Source: Duganella flavida (GTDB taxonomy: Bacteria; Pseudomonadota; Gammaproteobacteria; Burkholderiales; Burkholderiaceae_D). From it: a DNA stretch of 64,000 nucleotides. The stretch is taken from NCBI RefSeq assembly GCF_009857445.1, contig NZ_WWCN01000006.1, forward strand, positions 285,397 to 349,396, read 5' to 3'. Positions 56,918-64,000 of this stretch are shown here, piece after piece. The notes beneath the pieces are model-generated. The model had not been told where the DNA came from, ran no database searches, and worked only from the letters and a program-made list of their open reading frames with translations. Position numbers and translations under genes: made by a program. How positions within the stretch are numbered: position 1 is the first letter of the stretch; each line of letters opens with the position of its first letter.

Positions 56918-57499
56918 TTACAAAATCTGGCAAGCCTCGTCGAACGCCAGGCGCGGCGCGCGCGGGCGGATCTTGGCCGCGTCGCCGTAGCCGATATTGC
57001 AGATGAAGTTGGCCTTGATAGCGGTGCCGGCAAAGAAGGCCGCATCGACCTTGGCGTTATCGAAGCCCGACATCGGGCCCACGTCCAGCCCCAGCGCGCG
57101 CGCCGCCAGGATCAAATAGCCGCCCTGCAGCGACGAGTTGCGGAAGGCAGTCGCCTGGATCGCCGCGTCATTGCCGGCAAACCAGGAGCGCGCATCAACC
57201 GCTGGCGACAGCTGCGGCAGCTTCTCGTAGAACTCCATATCCATGCCGACGATGACCGTGACCGGCGCCGCCAGCGTCTTGGCCAGGTTACCTTCCGACA
57301 GCGCCGGCGCCAGCTTGGCCTTGGCTTCGGCCGAACGCACGAACACCAGCCGTGCCGGCGAGCCGTTGGCGGCGGTCGGCGCCCAGCGCAGCGCGTCATA
57401 CAGTTGCTGCAGCTGTTCATCCGTGACCGGGCGGTCTTGCCAGCCGTTGTGGGTGTGGGCGTGGTAGAACAGAGTATCGAGGGCGGATTGGTTCAGCAT
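56918..57499 (-). CDS. RutE/HadB-type nitroreductase family protein
   Basis: FMN-dependent NAD(P)H oxidoreductase, probably malonic semialdehyde reductase type. 193 aa. Family features: [20 protein letters not shown] (about 38-57), [28 protein letters not shown], and [10 protein letters not shown] near the C-terminus. The rest of the rut cluster is absent, so the physiological substrate is unknown. Confidence 0.9.
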   Translation of the reverse strand: MLNQSALDTLFYHAHTHNGWQDRPVTDEQLQQLYDALRWAPTAANGSPARLVFVRSAEAKAKLAPALSEGNLAKTLAAPVTVIVGMDMEFYEKLPQLSPAVDARSWFAGNDAAIQATAFRNSSLQGGYLILAARALGLDVGPMSGFDNAKVDAAFFAGTAIKANFICNIGYGDAAKIRPRAPRLAFDEACQIL

Positions 57500-57581
57500 G
57501 GTCTGCTCAATAAAGTTAGTGAGCTGGCATCATAACAGGCCACGCGCCATGCCCGCCTCCGGCAAAAGGTACAATGGCGCC

Positions 57582-58007
57582 ATGTTTAATCCCTCTTCCG
57601 ACGATGTGCGCCGCTTTTTCTGCGAGACCTTCCGCAAGCAGCGCGCCAACCAGATCCTGACGCCGCTCGAGACCATGGCGTCCGACTGGATCCGCCACCA
57701 TCCTGAATATCACGACGTCCTGAGCGACGTCGAGACGGCGCTCACGCGCGACTACCAGGTCGACGGCGCACAAGCCAATCCCTTCCTGCATTTGTCGATG
57801 CACCTGTCGATCGACGAGCAAATCTCGATCGATCAGCCGCCCGGCATCCGGGCACTGGCGACCGAGCTCACCCTCAAACGCGACGATGCGCACGCAGCGC
57901 AGCATGACATCATGGAATGCCTGGGCGAGATGATCTGGAACGCCCAGCGCACCGGCACCCCGCCCGACGGCCTCGCCTACATCGACGCCATCAAGCGCCG
58001 CCTGTAA
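57582..58007 (+). CDS. DUF1841-family protein
   Basis: 141 aa from ATG at 57582. All-helical, with no membrane segment or signal. The family stretch NPFLHLSMHLSIDEQISIDQP and the C-terminal HDIMECLGEMIWNAQR are intact. Function unknown. It is followed immediately by the large palindromic repeat. Confidence 0.92.
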   Translation: MFNPSSDDVRRFFCETFRKQRANQILTPLETMASDWIRHHPEYHDVLSDVETALTRDYQVDGAQANPFLHLSMHLSIDEQISIDQPPGIRALATELTLKRDDAHAAQHDIMECLGEMIWNAQRTGTPPDGLAYIDAIKRRL

Positions 58008-58008
58008 A

Positions 58009-58089
58009 CGTCGGGGTCAACCGTCGGGGTCAGCTCTGTCAAATGGACATTTCACCTGCGAAATGTCCATTTGACAGAGCTGACCCCGA
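58009..58089. repeat. Large perfect palindrome, REP/RAYT-type, with partial copy
   Basis: Two perfect 30-base arms (58024-58053 and 58060-58089) joined by a six-base loop ACCTGC; arms begin TCGGGGTCAGCTCTG and contain AAATGGACATTT. A truncated copy of the arm start (CGTCGGGGTCAA) lies at 58009-58020. GGGGTCAG-type starts are typical of REP elements mobilised by RAYT transposases. It sits between a plus gene and a minus gene and may terminate both. Confidence 0.88.
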
Positions 58090-58092
58090 ATT

Positions 58093-58437
58093 TCAACGGT
58101 GCACCGCCAGGCTGGTTGGCAGGCTGTGCAGGTAGGCGGCGACGTCCTTGATGTCCTGGTTGCTCAGCGGCTTGACCTGGCCGGTCATGATGGCGTTGTT
58201 GCGGCCGTTGGCGCCGTCGCCACGCTTGTAGCCTTTCAACGCGTGCTCCAGGTAGTCGCGGTGCTGGCCGGCCAGCTTCGGATAGCTGGGATCGATCGGG
58301 GTGTTGAAGTCCTTGCCGTGGCAGCTGAAGCAGGCGTATTTCTCGGTCAAGGCCTTGCCGGCCTCGATATTGCCAGACGCCTGGGCGGCGCCGGCAGCGA
58401 TCAGGGTGAGGCCGACGGCCATCATCAGTTTTTTCAT
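58093..58437 (-). CDS. Class I cytochrome c, periplasmic
   Basis: 114 aa from ATG at 58437. Signal peptide (MKKLMMAVGLTLIAAGAAQA). Haem motif CFSCH (C36, C39, H40) and probable axial Met M84 (NNAIMTGQ). Ends 4 bases beyond the palindromic repeat. Probably an electron carrier for an oxidase, in a pair with the next gene. Confidence 0.92.
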   Translation of the reverse strand: MKKLMMAVGLTLIAAGAAQASGNIEAGKALTEKYACFSCHGKDFNTPIDPSYPKLAGQHRDYLEHALKGYKRGDGANGRNNAIMTGQVKPLSNQDIKDVAAYLHSLPTSLAVHR

Positions 58438-58448
58438 GAACTCAGTCC

Positions 58449-58787
58449 TCATTTCGGGTCGGCAGTGCGGGTCTGCTGCGAGTAGAACGCCGCCACATCG
58501 GCGATGTCCTGGTCCGACAGACTGCTGGCGATGCCCTTCATGGACGGATGCTTGCGGTCCCCTTTTTTGTAGGCCTGCAGCGCACTCTCGATGTACTTGG
58601 CCGACTGCCCGCCTATCATCGGAACCTGGAATACTTCAGGGAAGGTGGCTTTGTAGCCCGGGATGCCGTGGCAGCCGATGCACATTTCTATCTTGGCCTT
58701 GGCGTTCTGGGCATTGCCCACAACTTCCGCAGCAACGGCGACCTGGGTCAAGCCTGCGAGCACGAGGAGTGCGGTGAGTTTTTTCAT
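58449..58787 (-). CDS. Class I cytochrome c, periplasmic
   Basis: 112 aa from ATG at 58787; earlier in-frame codons extend the reading without a ribosome site. Signal peptide (about 1-20). Haem motif CIGCH (C36, C39, H40), axial Met M83 in PSMKG. Paralogue of the downstream gene (same signal and haem spacing), 11 bases apart; likely a tandem duplication forming one operon. Confidence 0.92.
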   Translation of the reverse strand: MKKLTALLVLAGLTQVAVAAEVVGNAQNAKAKIEMCIGCHGIPGYKATFPEVFQVPMIGGQSAKYIESALQAYKKGDRKHPSMKGIASSLSDQDIADVAAFYSQQTRTADPK

Positions 58788-58987
58788 GGTGTCTCTAAGT
58801 AAGTAATCGGATACAGCAATATCGGATACTTCTACCACGGGTGTCACTATATTGACTTTTCTACTATTTGTGCAGGGATTCTAACCCAAGTACTTTCCAG
58901 AAACAACACAGCGCCGGCGCCGACTCGAGCACCGGCTCTAGCGTTTCCTTCTATACTGTTTTATCTTTTTCTCTGTGGACCCCTCCC

Positions 58988-59836
58988 ATGCAAGCACGTT
59001 TTGAAGGCTCCGACCAGTACGTCGCCACCGCCGACCTGAAACTGGCCGTGAACGCCGCCCTTACCCTGCAACGCCCGCTGCTGATCAAGGGCGAACCCGG
59101 CACTGGCAAGACCATGCTGGCCGAGGAAGTGGCGGCCGCGCTGGGCATGCCGCTGATGCAGTGGCACATCAAGTCCACCACCAAGGCCCAGCAGGGCCTG
59201 TACGAATACGACGCCGTCTCGCGCCTGCGCGACTCCCAGCTCGGCGACGAACGGGTGCGCGACATCCACAACTACATCGTCAAGGGCGTGCTGTGGCAAG
59301 CCTTTACCGCGCCGGAACCGGTGGTGCTGTTGATCGATGAAATCGACAAGGCCGACATCGAGTTCCCCAACGACTTGCTGCGCGAACTCGATCGCATGGA
59401 GTTCTACGTCTACGAAACCCGCGAGATGGTGCAGGCCAAACACCGCCCGCTGGTGATCATCACCTCCAACAATGAGAAGGAGTTGCCGGACGCCTTCCTG
59501 CGCCGCTGCTTCTTCCACTACATCCAATTCCCCGACCGCGACACCATGCAACAAATCGTCCAGGTGCACTACCCGCACCTGAAGCAGGAGCTGCTGGCGC
59601 AAGCGCTGCAAACCTTCTACCAGCTGCGCGAGGTGCAGGGTCTGAAGAAAAAACCGTCAACCTCGGAATTCCTCGACTGGCTCAAGCTCTTGATGGCGGA
59701 AGACATCCCGCCGGAAGCGCTGCGCAGCCAGGACAGCAAGGCCATCGTGCCGCCGCTGCACGGCGCGCTGCTGAAGAACGAACAGGATATCCACCTGTTC
59801 GAGCGCCTGGTGTTCATGTCGCGGACTAACCGCTGA
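58988..59836 (+). CDS. MoxR-family AAA+ ATPase
   Basis: 282 aa from ATG at 58988; a longer reading from 58868 has no ribosome site. Walker A GEPGTGKT at 35-42, Walker B VVLLIDEIDKAD at 112-123, sensor ITSNNEKELPDAFLRRCF with arginine fingers. MoxR ATPases act as chaperones in assembly of metalloenzyme complexes, usually with a VWA partner, which here is the third gene. Overlaps the GNAT gene by one base (TGATG). Confidence 0.93.
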   Translation: MQARFEGSDQYVATADLKLAVNAALTLQRPLLIKGEPGTGKTMLAEEVAAALGMPLMQWHIKSTTKAQQGLYEYDAVSRLRDSQLGDERVRDIHNYIVKGVLWQAFTAPEPVVLLIDEIDKADIEFPNDLLRELDRMEFYVYETREMVQAKHRPLVIITSNNEKELPDAFLRRCFFHYIQFPDRDTMQQIVQVHYPHLKQELLAQALQTFYQLREVQGLKKKPSTSEFLDWLKLLMAEDIPPEALRSQDSKAIVPPLHGALLKNEQDIHLFERLVFMSRTNR

Positions 59837-60429
59837 TGAATACCGTCCTGCCCACCACGCTGGAACTGCATGGCGTGCGCCTCGAACCGCTGGGCGCCCA
59901 CCACGCCGACGGCTTGCGCGCGGCCGCCAGCGACGGCCAGCTGTGGCAGCTGCGCGTGACCTCGGTGCCGGCGCCGGACGAAGTGGACGCCTACATCGAT
60001 AAGGCCATTGAGCAGCGCCCGACCCGGCTGGCGTTTGCCGTGATCGACATCGCCAGCGGCGCGCTGGTCGGCACCACCAGCTATCACGACATCGTGCCTG
60101 CCATCGGCCGGCTCGAAATCGGCTACACCTGGTACGCCAAACGCTGGCAGCGCAGCCACGTCAACACCAGCTGCAAGCTGCTGCTGATGACGCACGCCTT
60201 TGAAGCGCTGGGCGCGGCGCTGGTCGGCCTGCGCACCGATAACTTCAACCACGCTTCGCAAGCGGCCATCGAGCGCCTCGGCGCCAACAAGGACGGCGTG
60301 CTGCGCCACCACGCGCTGCGCCGCGACGGCACCGTGCGCGACACCGTCATGTACAGCATCACGGCCGGCGAATGGCCAGAGATCAAGGCGCACCTGCGCT
60401 ACAAGCTGGCGCAGCACGGGACCCCATAA
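59836..60429 (+). CDS. GNAT acetyltransferase, RimJ/RimL-like
   Basis: 197 aa. The acetyl-CoA fold is seen with segment FAVIDIASGALVGTTSYHDIVP and IGYTWYAKRWQRSHVNTSCKLLLMTHAFE, then VGLRTDNFNHASQAAIERLG. Substrate unknown; a coupled MoxR and VWA partner may modify one complex. Located in the middle of the operon. Confidence 0.9.
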   Translation: MNTVLPTTLELHGVRLEPLGAHHADGLRAAASDGQLWQLRVTSVPAPDEVDAYIDKAIEQRPTRLAFAVIDIASGALVGTTSYHDIVPAIGRLEIGYTWYAKRWQRSHVNTSCKLLLMTHAFEALGAALVGLRTDNFNHASQAAIERLGANKDGVLRHHALRRDGTVRDTVMYSITAGEWPEIKAHLRYKLAQHGTP

Positions 60430-60430
60430 T

Positions 60431-61600
60431 ATGCTGATCGATTTTTTCTTCACGCTCAAAGACGCCAAGGTTCCGGTCTCCATCAAGGAATTTTTGACGC
60501 TGCTGGAAGCCATGCAAAAGCAAGTCATCACCACTTCGCTGGATGACTTCTACTACCTCGCGCGCCTGACGCTGGTAAAAGACGAAGCCCACTTCGACAA
60601 GTTCGACCGCGCTTTCGGCCTGTACTTCAAGGGCATCCAGGCCGCCTTCGACGACAACGGCAGCGTGCCGCTCGACTGGCTGGTGCAGCGCATGAAGCGC
60701 GAGCTCACGCCCGAGCAAATCGCAGCGCTGGAAAAATTCGGCTACGACCAGCTGATGGACCGCCTGCGCGAGCTGATGAAGGAGCAAAAGGAGCGCCACG
60801 AGGGCGGCAACAAGTGGATCGGCACCGGCGGCACCTCGCCCTTCGGTCACGGCGGCAGCAATCCGGAAGGTATCCGCATCGGCGGCAAGGGCGGCAACCG
60901 CAGCGCGGTGAAAGTGTGGGAAGCCCGCAGCTACCGGGACTATGACGGCGAGCGCGAAATCGGCACGCGCAATATCAAGCTGGCCTTGCGCCGCCTGCGC
61001 AAGTTCGCGCGCCAGGGCGCGGCCGAGGAACTGGCGCTGGACGACACCATCCGCGCCACCGCCAGCAACGCCGGCTATCTCGATATCAAGATGCAACCGG
61101 AACGGAAAAACAACATCAAAGTGCTGATGCTGTTTGACGTCGGCGGCACCATGGACGACCACATCGAGCGCACCGAGGAGCTGTTTTCAGCCGCCAGGTC
61201 GGAGTTCAAAAACATGGAGTTCTTCTACTTTCATAACTGCGTCTACGACTATCTGTGGAAGAACAACCGCCGCCGCCACTCGGAACGCTTTCCGACCTGG
61301 GATATCCTGCGCAAATACCCGCCCGACACCAAGCTGATTTTCGTTGGCGACGCTACCATGAGCCCTTACGAGATTCTGCAAGCCGGCGGATCGGTCGAAT
61401 ATAACAACGAGGAAGCGGGCAGCGCCTGGCTGGCGCGCTTTACGGCAGCCTTCCCCAAGTTCATCTGGTTGAATCCGGAGCCGGAGCATATCTGGCAGTA
61501 CCGGCAGTCGATCGGCATCATGCGCCAGTTGATGAACCACCGCATGTTCCCCTTGACCATGGATGGGCTGGAGCGCGCCATGCGCACCTTGAGCAAATAA
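60431..61600 (+). CDS. VWA-domain protein, CoxE-like
   Basis: 389 aa from ATG at 60431, one base after the GNAT stop. N-terminal helical region (LIDFFFTLKDAKVPVSIKEF) and a C-terminal von Willebrand A domain. The metal-site motif usually DxSxS reads DVGGT near residue 235 (LMLFDVGGTMDD), as in CoxE relatives. Pairs with the MoxR ATPase. No membrane segment. Confidence 0.9.
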   Translation: MLIDFFFTLKDAKVPVSIKEFLTLLEAMQKQVITTSLDDFYYLARLTLVKDEAHFDKFDRAFGLYFKGIQAAFDDNGSVPLDWLVQRMKRELTPEQIAALEKFGYDQLMDRLRELMKEQKERHEGGNKWIGTGGTSPFGHGGSNPEGIRIGGKGGNRSAVKVWEARSYRDYDGEREIGTRNIKLALRRLRKFARQGAAEELALDDTIRATASNAGYLDIKMQPERKNNIKVLMLFDVGGTMDDHIERTEELFSAARSEFKNMEFFYFHNCVYDYLWKNNRRRHSERFPTWDILRKYPPDTKLIFVGDATMSPYEILQAGGSVEYNNEEAGSAWLARFTAAFPKFIWLNPEPEHIWQYRQSIGIMRQLMNHRMFPLTMDGLERAMRTLSK

Positions 61601-61601
61601 G

Positions 61602-61740
61602 GAAGCGCTGCTGTTTCTGCTCGACACCGGCGCCGCCGGCGGCGCTTTCGACCAGACCATCATCGACGATACCAAACAGGCGGCGCTGACCAAGGCCTTC
61701 ACCGGCTACATCCAGGATGGCGCGCGGCTAAGCGCAGCGC
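61602..61740 (+). pseudogene. Possible gene remnant of about 46 codons
   Basis: An uninterrupted, coding-like stretch follows the VWA stop in frame with EALLFLLDTGAAGGA and ITKQAALTKAFTGY-like residues (exact: DTKQAALTKAFTGY). It has no start or ribosome site and runs into the 3' end of kdpE on the other strand. It looks like the tail of a lost gene, but could be random because GC-rich DNA has few stops. Confidence 0.3.
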
Positions 61741-62436
61741 CTACGGTAGCTGCAGGCGGTAGCCAACTGCGGTCTCGGTCAGCAGGTAGCGCGGCTGGGT
61801 CGGATCGGCTTCCAGCTTGTGGCGCAAGTGCCCCATGTAGATGCGCAGGTAGTGGCCATTCTCCGCTTGCGACGGCCCCCACACGGCGCGCAGCAGCTGC
61901 GGATTGGTCATCACGCGGTTGGCGTTGCTGACCAGCACTGCCAGCAGGCGGTACTCGGTCGGCGTCAAGTGCACATGCTCGCCACCGCGCGTGACGCGGC
62001 GGTTTTGCAAGTCCACCGCCACTTCCCCGAACTGGATCAAGCCATCGCTGGCGGCAGCCGGCTGGCGCTGGCGGCGCAAGGTGGCGCGCACCCGCGCCAG
62101 CAGCTCGCCGGTGCCGAACGGCTTGGTCAGATAGTCGTCGGCGCCGGCGTCCAGCGCGCGGATTTTCTCAGCCTCGCTGACGCGCGCCGACAACACGATC
62201 ACCGGTACCGTCGACCATTTGCGCAAGTCGGTCACGAAGTCGATGCCGTCGCCGTCGGGCAGGCCGAGATCAAGCACGATCAGGTCCGGCTTGCGGGTGC
62301 CGGCGTCGATCAGGCCGCGCTGCAGGCCCGGTGCTTCATGCACCTGCCAGCCCTCCTCTTCCAGCGCGGCGCGCACGAAGCGGCGGATCTGCGGTTCATC
62401 TTCGACCAGCAAGGCGGTCGGCGCGGTGTCATTCAT
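61741..62436 (-). CDS. kdpE: Potassium-responsive response regulator KdpE
   Basis: 231 aa from ATG at 62436; the longer reading overlaps kdpD too far. OmpR/PhoB type. Receiver with LLVEDEPQIR and phosphoacceptor D in LIVLDLGLPDG, K in YLTKPFG; winged helix with HLTPTEYRLLAVLVSNANRV. Overlaps kdpD by 8 bases. Regulates the kdpFABC potassium pump, which is not in the window. Confidence 0.94.
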   Translation of the reverse strand: MNDTAPTALLVEDEPQIRRFVRAALEEEGWQVHEAPGLQRGLIDAGTRKPDLIVLDLGLPDGDGIDFVTDLRKWSTVPVIVLSARVSEAEKIRALDAGADDYLTKPFGTGELLARVRATLRRQRQPAAASDGLIQFGEVAVDLQNRRVTRGGEHVHLTPTEYRLLAVLVSNANRVMTNPQLLRAVWGPSQAENGHYLRIYMGHLRHKLEADPTQPRYLLTETAVGYRLQLP

Positions 62437-64000
62437 GCTGTTCCTCGTCCGGCATGGCCGGTGGTGTGCCCAGTGGCAGCGTAAAAGTAAAAGCGGCCCC
62501 GCCCAGCGCTGCGGCCGGTGCGGCCTGCTCTGCGTGGATGCTGCCGCCGTGCGCGCTGACGATGGCGCGGCAGATCGCCAGGCCCAGGCCCACGCCCGGC
62601 TTGTTCGACTCGCGCTCGCCACGGGTGAATTTTTCAAACAGCGCTTCCTCGCGCCCCGGCGGCAGGCCCGGACCGTCGTCGGCCACGGTGACGTTCAGCC
62701 AGGCGCCATGCAGCGCGGCGCTGATCTCGATCTGCGCCCCGGCCGGCGTGTACTTGGCGGCGTTTTCCAGCAGGTTGGCCAGCACGCGCTCGATCAGCAC
62801 CGCATCGTAGCGCACCAGCGGCAAATCGGCCGGCAGACGCGTGCTGACGCGCTGCGCCTGCAACTGCGGGCCGCTGGCGCGCAGCGCGCTGCCCACCACT
62901 TCTTCCAGCGGCTGCCATTGCAGGTTGAGCTGCACTTCGCCGCTCTGGATGCGCGCCATGTCGAGCAGATTGGCCACCAGGGTGCTCATGCGCCGCGCTT
63001 CGTCGTGCAGCGCACGCGCGGTGTCTTGCTGGGCTGCACTCAGCGCCGGCTTGGAGCCGGCCAGTCCTTCCGACAGGCCGACCAGCGAGGTCAGCGGCGT
63101 GCGCAAGTCGTGCGACAGCGCCGCCAGCAGCGAGTTGCGCAAGCGCTCGGACTCCATGCTGACCAGCGCGTTCTGCGCCACTTCGATGTAGTGCACCCGC
63201 TCCAGTGCGATGGCGGCCAGCGCGGCAAAGGTGTCGAGCTGTTGGCGCTGTTCCGGGATCAGGATCCAGCGCCGCTGCTCCGGCTCGATCGCCAGCACGC
63301 CGCGCGTGCGCATCGGCGCCACCAGCGGCAGGTAGAAGATGCGGCTGGCCGGCAGGGTGCCAGTGCCCAGGCCGGCCGGCTCGGCGCGGTCGTAGGCCCA
63401 CTGGGCGATGCCGGTGTCGAGCACCGACAGGTGGGCGCTGCTGGCCAGGTCGGCCGACGACATGGGCGGCAGCTGCAAGCGGCCAGCGTCGTCCGGCAGC
63501 AGCAGCGTGGCACGGGCGCGGAAAGCGCGCTGGATCACACTGCGGGTGCTGTCGAAGATTTGCTCGGTCTGCAGCACGCCCGAGAGTTCACGCGCGAATT
63601 CGTACAGGGCGCGGGCGCGCCGCTCACGCTGCGCCGCCACCCGCGCCTGGAAGCGCAGGTCGGCCGTCAGGTGGCCGGTGATCAGGCCGACGGCCAGCAT
63701 CACCAGGAAGGTGATCAGGTACTGGAAATCGGTGACGGCAAAGGTGAAGCGCGGCGGCACGAAGAAGAAGTCGAAGCAGGCCACGCTGCAGCAGGTCGCC
63801 AGCACCGACGGCCCGCGCCCGTAGCGCACCGCCACCAGCACCACCACCAGCAGGAATAGCATGGCGATGTTGGCCAGGTCGAGATAGGCCAGCAGCGGCG
63901 TTGCCGCCAGCGCTGTCGCCACGCTGGACCCCGCTGCCACGAGGTAGCCGGCCGCGCGCCGCCGCCGACCCGACCTTGCCTCGCCGTCCAGCGCCGTGGC
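62429..64000 (-). CDS. kdpD: Osmosensitive K+ sensor kinase KdpD, N-terminus missing
   Basis: 523 residues are present and the frame is open at the right edge, so the N-terminal KdpD domain is outside. Seen here: four hydrophobic segments (LDLANIAMLFLLVVVLVAV onward), GAF-like region, phosphoacceptor H in ALSHDLRTPLTSLVGL, N box VLANLLENAAKYTP and G boxes DDGPGLPP and GVGLGLAICRA. The motif FDFFFVPPRFTFAV is specific to KdpD. Confidence 0.95.
   Translation of the reverse strand, partial: ATALDGEARSGRRRRAAGYLVAAGSSVATALAATPLLAYLDLANIAMLFLLVVVLVAVRYGRGPSVLATCCSVACFDFFFVPPRFTFAVTDFQYLITFLVMLAVGLITGHLTADLRFQARVAAQRERRARALYEFARELSGVLQTEQIFDSTRSVIQRAFRARATLLLPDDAGRLQLPPMSSADLASSAHLSVLDTGIAQWAYDRAEPAGLGTGTLPASRIFYLPLVAPMRTRGVLAIEPEQRRWILIPEQRQQLDTFAALAAIALERVHYIEVAQNALVSMESERLRNSLLAALSHDLRTPLTSLVGLSEGLAGSKPALSAAQQDTARALHDEARRMSTLVANLLDMARIQSGEVQLNLQWQPLEEVVGSALRASGPQLQAQRVSTRLPADLPLVRYDAVLIERVLANLLENAAKYTPAGAQIEISAALHGAWLNVTVADDGPGLPPGREEALFEKFTRGERESNKPGVGLGLAICRAIVSAHGGSIHAEQAAPAAALGGAAFTFTLPLGTPPAMPDEEQHE

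Overview
The window is a GC-rich, densely packed betaproteobacterial chromosome segment. Gene content and order (pilGHIJ-pilL chemosensory operon, rubredoxin/thiD/hemL, aroQ-accBC-prmA-DUF3426, pilSR next to ampD, a ypjD/ffh neighbourhood, a lysine/alanine-rich histone H1-like protein) look most like Oxalobacteraceae (Massilia/Duganella/Janthinobacterium group). That placement is inference from gene content; no rRNA or tRNA gene was seen that could confirm it. Both ends cut genes: pilL loses its C-terminus at the left edge and kdpD its N-terminus at the right edge.

Layout. 1-8.3 kb: minus-strand type IV pilus chemosensory operon pilG-pilH-pilI-pilJ-pilL. 8.3-10.7 kb: rubredoxin diverging from a ThiD-like kinase that overlaps hemL. 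10.7-13.8 kb: a two-gene ABC importer with no binding protein beside it. 13.9-16 kb: three genes of unknown function. 16-24.8 kb: minus-strand housekeeping genes (mpl, an esterase, ubiC, an RNase II-family enzyme, a DUF6445-like gene, tonB-like, aroE, mtgA, corA), several overlapping by 1-4 bases. 25-32.2 kb: plus-strand run with a TlpA-like thioredoxin, aroQ, accB, accC, prmA, a zinc-ribbon membrane protein and a PfkB kinase. 32.2-36.9 kb: YggT, a repetitive H1-like protein, a gene-poor stretch of almost 1 kb, and a divergent MarR/flavin-monooxygenase pair with a clear two-operator switch. 36.9-41.2 kb: class Ia ribonucleotide reductase nrdA-nrdB behind a promoter with two phased NrdR-like boxes. 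41.2-46 kb: ampD, pilR, pilS, a PP0621-like protein and ypjD. 46-50.8 kb: a complete NitT/TauT-type ABC importer, an M48 peptidase and a DUF898 membrane protein. 51-56.1 kb: ffh, a SWIB-domain protein, a VapBC toxin-antitoxin pair, a lytic transglycosylase and proS. 56.1-58.8 kb: a candidate small RNA, rppH, a nitroreductase, DUF1841, a large palindromic repeat and two cytochromes c. 59-61.6 kb: MoxR ATPase - GNAT - VWA operon. 61.7-64 kb: kdpE-kdpD.

Functional links. Two separate loci control type IV pili: the Pil-Chp chemosensory array and the PilS/PilR sigma-54 two-component system. Cell-wall metabolism recurs (mpl, mtgA, ampD, lytic transglycosylase): AmpD and Mpl both act in muropeptide recycling. 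aroE and aroQ supply the shikimate pathway and ubiC uses its product chorismate. Accessory-looking parts are the VapBC module, the MarR/monooxygenase switch, the two ABC importers and the palindromic repeats. No CRISPR array, phage or insertion sequence is visible. The observations I rate highest are the MarR operator pair with an apparently leaderless repressor mRNA, the ThiD homologue whose catalytic cysteine position is asparagine, the phased NrdR boxes, the importer lacking a binding protein, and the candidate non-coding transcripts at about 34.2-34.4 kb and 56.1-56.2 kb.
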